Shown: in pieces, positions 6,766-9,519 of the stretch
Layout: the number at the start of each line of letters is the position of its first letter
How positions within the stretch are numbered: the stretch's first letter is position 1
From: JBPCPM01 sp050999155
GTDB taxonomy: Bacteria > Actinomycetota > Thermoleophilia > Solirubrobacterales > 70-9
Direction: 5' to 3'
DNA: 9,519 nucleotides
Assembly (NCBI GenBank): GCA_050999155.1
Contig: JBPCPM010000038.1
Coordinates: 1 to 9,519, forward strand
The notes under the pieces: generated by a model
The model's database searches: none
Told to the model about the DNA's origin: nothing
Seen by the model: the letters and a program-made list of their open reading frames with translations, nothing else
Translations under genes and position numbers: made by a program

Positions 6766-7608
6766 CTAGAGCCGCTCGGCGATGCGCGGCGCGTAGCGGC
6801 GGTACAGCAGCAGGCTGGCCCCGAACGTGACCAGCACGATCGCGCCGGGCACCGCCATCCACTCGATACCGCCGATGGCCGTGGTCGCTGTCGGCGCGGA
6901 TTGGTCGATCACCGAGTGACGCATCTGGGTGGTGACCACGGAAAGCGGGTTGAACATGATCAGCTGCTTGACGGACTCGGGAACCGCCTCGATCGTGTAG
7001 ATGATCGGCGTTCCCCAGAACAGTCCCTGCAGGACGACCTCCCAGATGGGCTTCATGTCGCGAAACGGCACATAGAGGTTCGCGACAAGCGACCCGACGG
7101 CCGCCGCGTACAGGGCGAGGCCGGCGACCAGGAACGGGAACTGCAGCCAGTCGATCGTGGGATGCACCCCGCTGAGAAAGATGAAGACCAGCACGGCGAT
7201 GAGGTTCAGGCACAGGTTCAGGAATGCCGTCATGGAGATCGAGACCGGGATGACGAGCAGCGGCATCGGCATTTTGCGGATCAGGCTCTCGTGGGCGACC
7301 AGCGATGTGACCGAGACCGATGTCACGTCCGAGAAGTAGGTCCACAGGACGATCGCCGTCAGTAGGTACGCCGGGTAGAAGTCGATCCCGCCGCCGAAGC
7401 GGATGAAGTGGGTGAAGGCGAGGTACAGCACGCCGAACAGCAGCAGCGGCCGCGCCAGGGTCCAGAAGTAGCCGAGAACCGACCCGAAGTAGCGCATCTT
7501 GAACTCCGAGGCCGCCAGCGTGAGGCTGAGGTTCAAGACCCTCCGCGCCTCGGAGGTTTCGACCGCGTCGGGCGTAATCGGCGCCGGGACCTCGGTTGTC
7601 GCGCTCAC
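6766..7608 (-). CDS. wzm: ABC-2 type polysaccharide export permease (Wzm-like)
   Basis: This is the 280-aa membrane subunit of a polysaccharide ABC exporter. It has the family's amphipathic N-terminal segment LAASEFKMRYFGSVLGYFWT (31-50) followed by about six membrane helices (roughly 52-68, 78-98, 117-146, 155-180, 190-208, 252-270). NLYVPFRDMKPIW (177-189) and FWGTPIIY (197-204) are conserved ABC-2 exporter motifs. It should dimerise and pair with the Wzt-like ATPase encoded just upstream to move a lipid-linked glycan across the membrane. The start is a GTG at 7608 that overlaps the ATPase stop as GTGA, so translation is coupled. An upstream open frame in the same phase extends to 9132 but lies antiphase to the ATPase gene and is not coding. 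The 5' third is repeated in truncated form at 4831-5116. Confidence 0.93.
   Translation of the reverse strand: MSATTEVPAPITPDAVETSEARRVLNLSLTLAASEFKMRYFGSVLGYFWTLARPLLLFGVLYLAFTHFIRFGGGIDFYPAYLLTAIVLWTYFSDVTSVSVTSLVAHESLIRKMPMPLLVIPVSISMTAFLNLCLNLIAVLVFIFLSGVHPTIDWLQFPFLVAGLALYAAAVGSLVANLYVPFRDMKPIWEVVLQGLFWGTPIIYTIEAVPESVKQLIMFNPLSVVTTQMRHSVIDQSAPTATTAIGGIEWMAVPGAIVLVTFGASLLLYRRYAPRIAERL
7307..7592 (-). repeat. intact-gene copy of the permease direct repeat
   Basis: This stretch inside the permease gene is the partner of 4831-5116. The two lie in the same orientation 2476 bases apart and are about 96% identical by eye over the first 270 bases. The match fades at the 5' end of the gene (near 7577-7592, around codons 6-11) and breaks into indels beyond 7307. 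The repeats bracket the whole PMT-like gene and the 3' part of the permease gene. Confidence 0.88.
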
Positions 7609-8879
7609 GAGCGGCGAACCACGATCTCGTGGGGGGGATCGACGGTCCCGCCGGTCCACCGGCGGCCCTGGACCGAGAAGCTCAGCAGCCGCTCGCGCCA
7701 GTCGGCCATGCGGGTGGTGTCCTGGTAGGCGACGGCGGGGGAGACGAACCAGCGGCCGACGCTGAACGTGTTGTCGACGGCGATCTGGACCTCCGCCCGC
7801 TCTCCGGCGTCGAACGATCCCGTGGGCTGGGGGTTCCACTGGGTGTTGGTCACGAAGACGTTGCGCCCTTCTTCGTTGCGCATGGTGATCCCGAACACCG
7901 GCTCGGCCATGGGGTTGTGGAACTGCACGTCGAAGCAGATGGCGATCCGCTCTCCCTGACCGACGACGGGAGCGCGGCGGCCCTCCGCGTCCAGGACCCA
8001 GGCGTCGAGGATCTCTGCGCCTTTGTCGCCCCACCGCTTGGTCTCCCCCCACCCTTCTGCCGCGTCGTCCGCTTCGGGGTCGGCCGTCAGCTCCTGGTAG
8101 CGATGGACCACGTCGCGCGGCTCGCCGAGCACGTCGACCGAGCCCTCCTCCAGGAGCAGCGCCCGGTCGCAGAAGCGCTCCACGGACGTGAGGTCGTGGG
8201 TCACCAGGACGATGGTCTTGCCCGCGTCCTTGAGCTGACGGAAGACGTCGAAGCACTTCTCCTGGAAGCGGGCGTCCCCGACCGCCAGCACCTCGTCGAG
8301 CAGCAGGACGTCGGCGTCGACCTGGATCGCGGTGGCAAAGCCCAGGCGCACCTGCATGCCCGAGCTGTAGTTCTTGAGCTTGAGGTCGACGAAGTCGCCC
8401 AGCTCGGCGAACCGAACGATGTCGTCGAAGCGCTCCATCGCCTCGCTGCGTGAGATCCCGAGCAGCGTGGCGTTGATCGCCACGTTGTCGCGAGCGTTCA
8501 TCTCCATGTTGAAGCCGACGCCGAGCTCGATGAACGGGGAGAGGCGCCCGGCGACCGAGACCGATCCGGCGTCGGGGCGGTAGATACCCGCAAGGACCTT
8601 GAGCATCGTGCTCTTGCCGCTGCCGTTGCGTCCGACGATTCCGAAGAACTCGCCCGTGCGAACCTCGAACGAGGTTCCGCGCAGCGCGTGGAGATCTCGC
8701 GTCTCGGCCCGGCGCAATGGGTGTAGCGACCGCTCCTTGAGCGTGGTGGGCCGGTGCCGTGGAACGCTGAAGCTCTTGTGGAGGTCGGTTACCGTGACGG
8801 CGGGCGGAGCTGCGTCGAGCCGCTGCTCGCGCCGGGTGACGGATTCGGTCGGGACCGCTGGTGCCGCCTCGGAGGTCAT
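7605..8879 (-). CDS. wzt: ABC exporter ATPase with C-terminal glycan-binding domain (Wzt-like)
   Basis: The protein is 424 aa, much longer than a bare exporter ATPase (about 250 aa). The nucleotide-binding domain has Walker A GRNGSGKST (83-91), signature YSSGMQVRL (171-179), Walker B VLLLDE (191-196), D-loop VGD (200-202) and H-loop THD (His228). After a short acidic linker (about 265-285), residues 286-424 form a beta-rich domain (RIAICFDVQFHNP, PVFGITMRN, GRWFVSPAVAY) like Wzt C-terminal domains, which bind the finished glycan and link export to chain termination. It powers the permease encoded directly downstream. Its ATG at 8879 overlaps the stop of the preceding GT4 gene (ATGA), and its stop overlaps the permease start (GTGA). 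The N-terminal 25 residues are poorly conserved in character, and a later start cannot be excluded. The glycan bound is unknown. Confidence 0.95.
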   Translation of the reverse strand: MTSEAAPAVPTESVTRREQRLDAAPPAVTVTDLHKSFSVPRHRPTTLKERSLHPLRRAETRDLHALRGTSFEVRTGEFFGIVGRNGSGKSTMLKVLAGIYRPDAGSVSVAGRLSPFIELGVGFNMEMNARDNVAINATLLGISRSEAMERFDDIVRFAELGDFVDLKLKNYSSGMQVRLGFATAIQVDADVLLLDEVLAVGDARFQEKCFDVFRQLKDAGKTIVLVTHDLTSVERFCDRALLLEEGSVDVLGEPRDVVHRYQELTADPEADDAAEGWGETKRWGDKGAEILDAWVLDAEGRRAPVVGQGERIAICFDVQFHNPMAEPVFGITMRNEEGRNVFVTNTQWNPQPTGSFDAGERAEVQIAVDNTFSVGRWFVSPAVAYQDTTRMADWRERLLSFSVQGRRWTGGTVDPPHEIVVRRS

Positions 8880-9519
8880 GGGGACGTCCGGGACCCTTGG
8901 GCTGCGGCGCCGTTCGCCGGGCTCGCAACACCGGAGGTGGGCTGGGCATCCTCTCCGAGGACCGCGCTCGCCGCCACGGAGCGCAAGAACGCCTCAAGCT
9001 CGTCGATCCGCTTATCCCACGCGTAGCCGGCCGCCGTCTCGCGGCCTTCGTCGACCAGCCGCCGGCGCAGTCCGTCGTCGGCGAGAACGCGCTGCAGCGC
9101 ATCGGCGATGGCGTGCGGTTCGGCCTCGACAAGCAGGCAGTTCTCCTCGTGCCGGCAGAAGTCGCGGTGCCCGGGGGCGTCGGTGCACACCACCGGGGTG
9201 CCGGCCGCCATCGCCTCCAGTGGCGGCAGGCAGAACCCTTCGTGCACCGAGGTCTGGACGAAGGCGCCGGCGGTGTTGATCAGCTCTTTGACCCCCTCGT
9301 CGGTCGGCGCCTCGACATAGCGGGCGCCGTAGCGTTCACCGAGCTCGGGCTCGATACCGAACATCCACAGCTCCGGCTGCGGCGCCATCGCCCGCCACGA
9401 GTCGATGGTCAGCGGCAGGTTCTTGAGCGGGTTGGTCCGCCCGATCGCGAGGATCACGCCCCCTCGGCTCTGCACCTCGGTCAGCGGGCGAAACGTGTCG
9501 AGGTCGATGCCGGGCGGCA
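8876..9519 (-). CDS. GT4-family glycosyltransferase, C-terminal part (runs off the window)
   Basis: The open frame extends beyond the right edge, giving 213 visible residues plus stop; the N-terminal domain is outside. The first visible residues, PPGIDLDTFRPLTE, are the G-(I/V)-D-x-x-x-F-x-P hinge that opens the C-terminal Rossmann domain of GT4 enzymes. GVILAIGRTNPLKNLPLTID, with the usual Lys-Asn donor contact, then leads to the EX7E motif EGFCLPPLE and MAAGTPVVCTDAPGHRDFC. An internal GTG at 9475 is not the real start, because the hinge lies before it. The tail after the last helix (about 30 residues, Ala/Gly/Ser-rich) is low complexity. It is the first visible gene of the minus-strand exporter operon and overlaps the ATPase start by 4 bases. 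It probably builds part of the glycan the transporter exports. Specificity is unknown. Confidence 0.92.
   Translation of the reverse strand, partial: PPGIDLDTFRPLTEVQSRGGVILAIGRTNPLKNLPLTIDSWRAMAPQPELWMFGIEPELGERYGARYVEAPTDEGVKELINTAGAFVQTSVHEGFCLPPLEAMAAGTPVVCTDAPGHRDFCRHEENCLLVEAEPHAIADALQRVLADDGLRRRLVDEGRETAAGYAWDKRIDELEAFLRSVAASAVLGEDAQPTSGVASPANGAAAQGSRTSP

Noticed and set aside
4831..7592. A reversible phase-variation switch using the permease repeats
   Set aside because: The repeats are direct, so they could delete but not invert the segment, and deletion would leave only a truncated permease. No recombinase gene is visible.
6766..9132. One long 788-codon minus-strand open frame
   Set aside because: Only the last 280 codons are the permease. 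The earlier part is Arg/Pro-rich and runs out of phase over the clearly coding Wzt-like ATPase gene, so it is not a fusion protein.
1..9519. tRNA, rRNA, CRISPR array, insertion sequence or integrase
   Set aside because: I looked on both strands and found no cloverleaf, short repeat-spacer series or transposase/integrase-like protein.

Overview
The window reads as part of a cell-surface polysaccharide (glycan) biosynthesis and export locus from a GC-rich bacterium. High GC, strong G/C preference at third codon positions, GTG starts and 4-base stop/start overlaps fit an actinomycete-like genome, but nothing here fixes the taxon. I see no RNA gene, CRISPR array, transposase or integrase.

Layout. 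The left edge holds the last 46 codons of an RmlC-like dTDP-4-dehydrorhamnose 3,5-epimerase (+, 1-141). A 220-base convergent gap follows, then a GT2 glycosyltransferase (-, 362-1144). Back-to-back with it starts a plus-strand group: a GT4 glycosyltransferase (1182-2342), an FAD-dependent oxidoreductase (2479-3780) and a second GT2 glycosyltransferase (3777-4751) joined to the oxidoreductase by an ATGA overlap. From the right edge a compact minus-strand operon runs leftwards: a GT4 glycosyltransferase (partial, 9519-8876), a Wzt-type ABC ATPase with a C-terminal sugar-binding domain (8879-7605), a Wzm-type ABC-2 permease (7608-6766) and a multi-pass PMT/ArnT-like glycosyltransferase (6758-5232). 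The first three overlap by 4 bases each and the fourth follows after 7 bases.

The two groups converge on a scar of about 480 bases (4752-5231) with no intact gene. It holds a second, truncated copy of the 5' part of the permease gene (about 96% identical over 270 bases to the intact copy, same strand) and, immediately beside it on the other strand, the C-terminal tail of a GT4 glycosyltransferase that is not a recent copy of either GT4 in the window. Eight of the ten differences inside the permease repeat are synonymous, so the truncated copy appears to come from a gene that diverged while functional, not from a duplicate that simply decayed in place.

Working model (inference): cytoplasmic GT2 and GT4 enzymes assemble a glycan on a lipid carrier, possibly containing rhamnose. 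The FAD enzyme may oxidise a sugar or sugar-like substituent. Wzm/Wzt exports the glycan after Wzt recognises it, and the PMT-like enzyme adds a residue from a polyprenyl-phosphate sugar on the outer face of the membrane. The scar records recombination at the junction of the two gene blocks, as expected in a rapidly reassorting surface-glycan locus.
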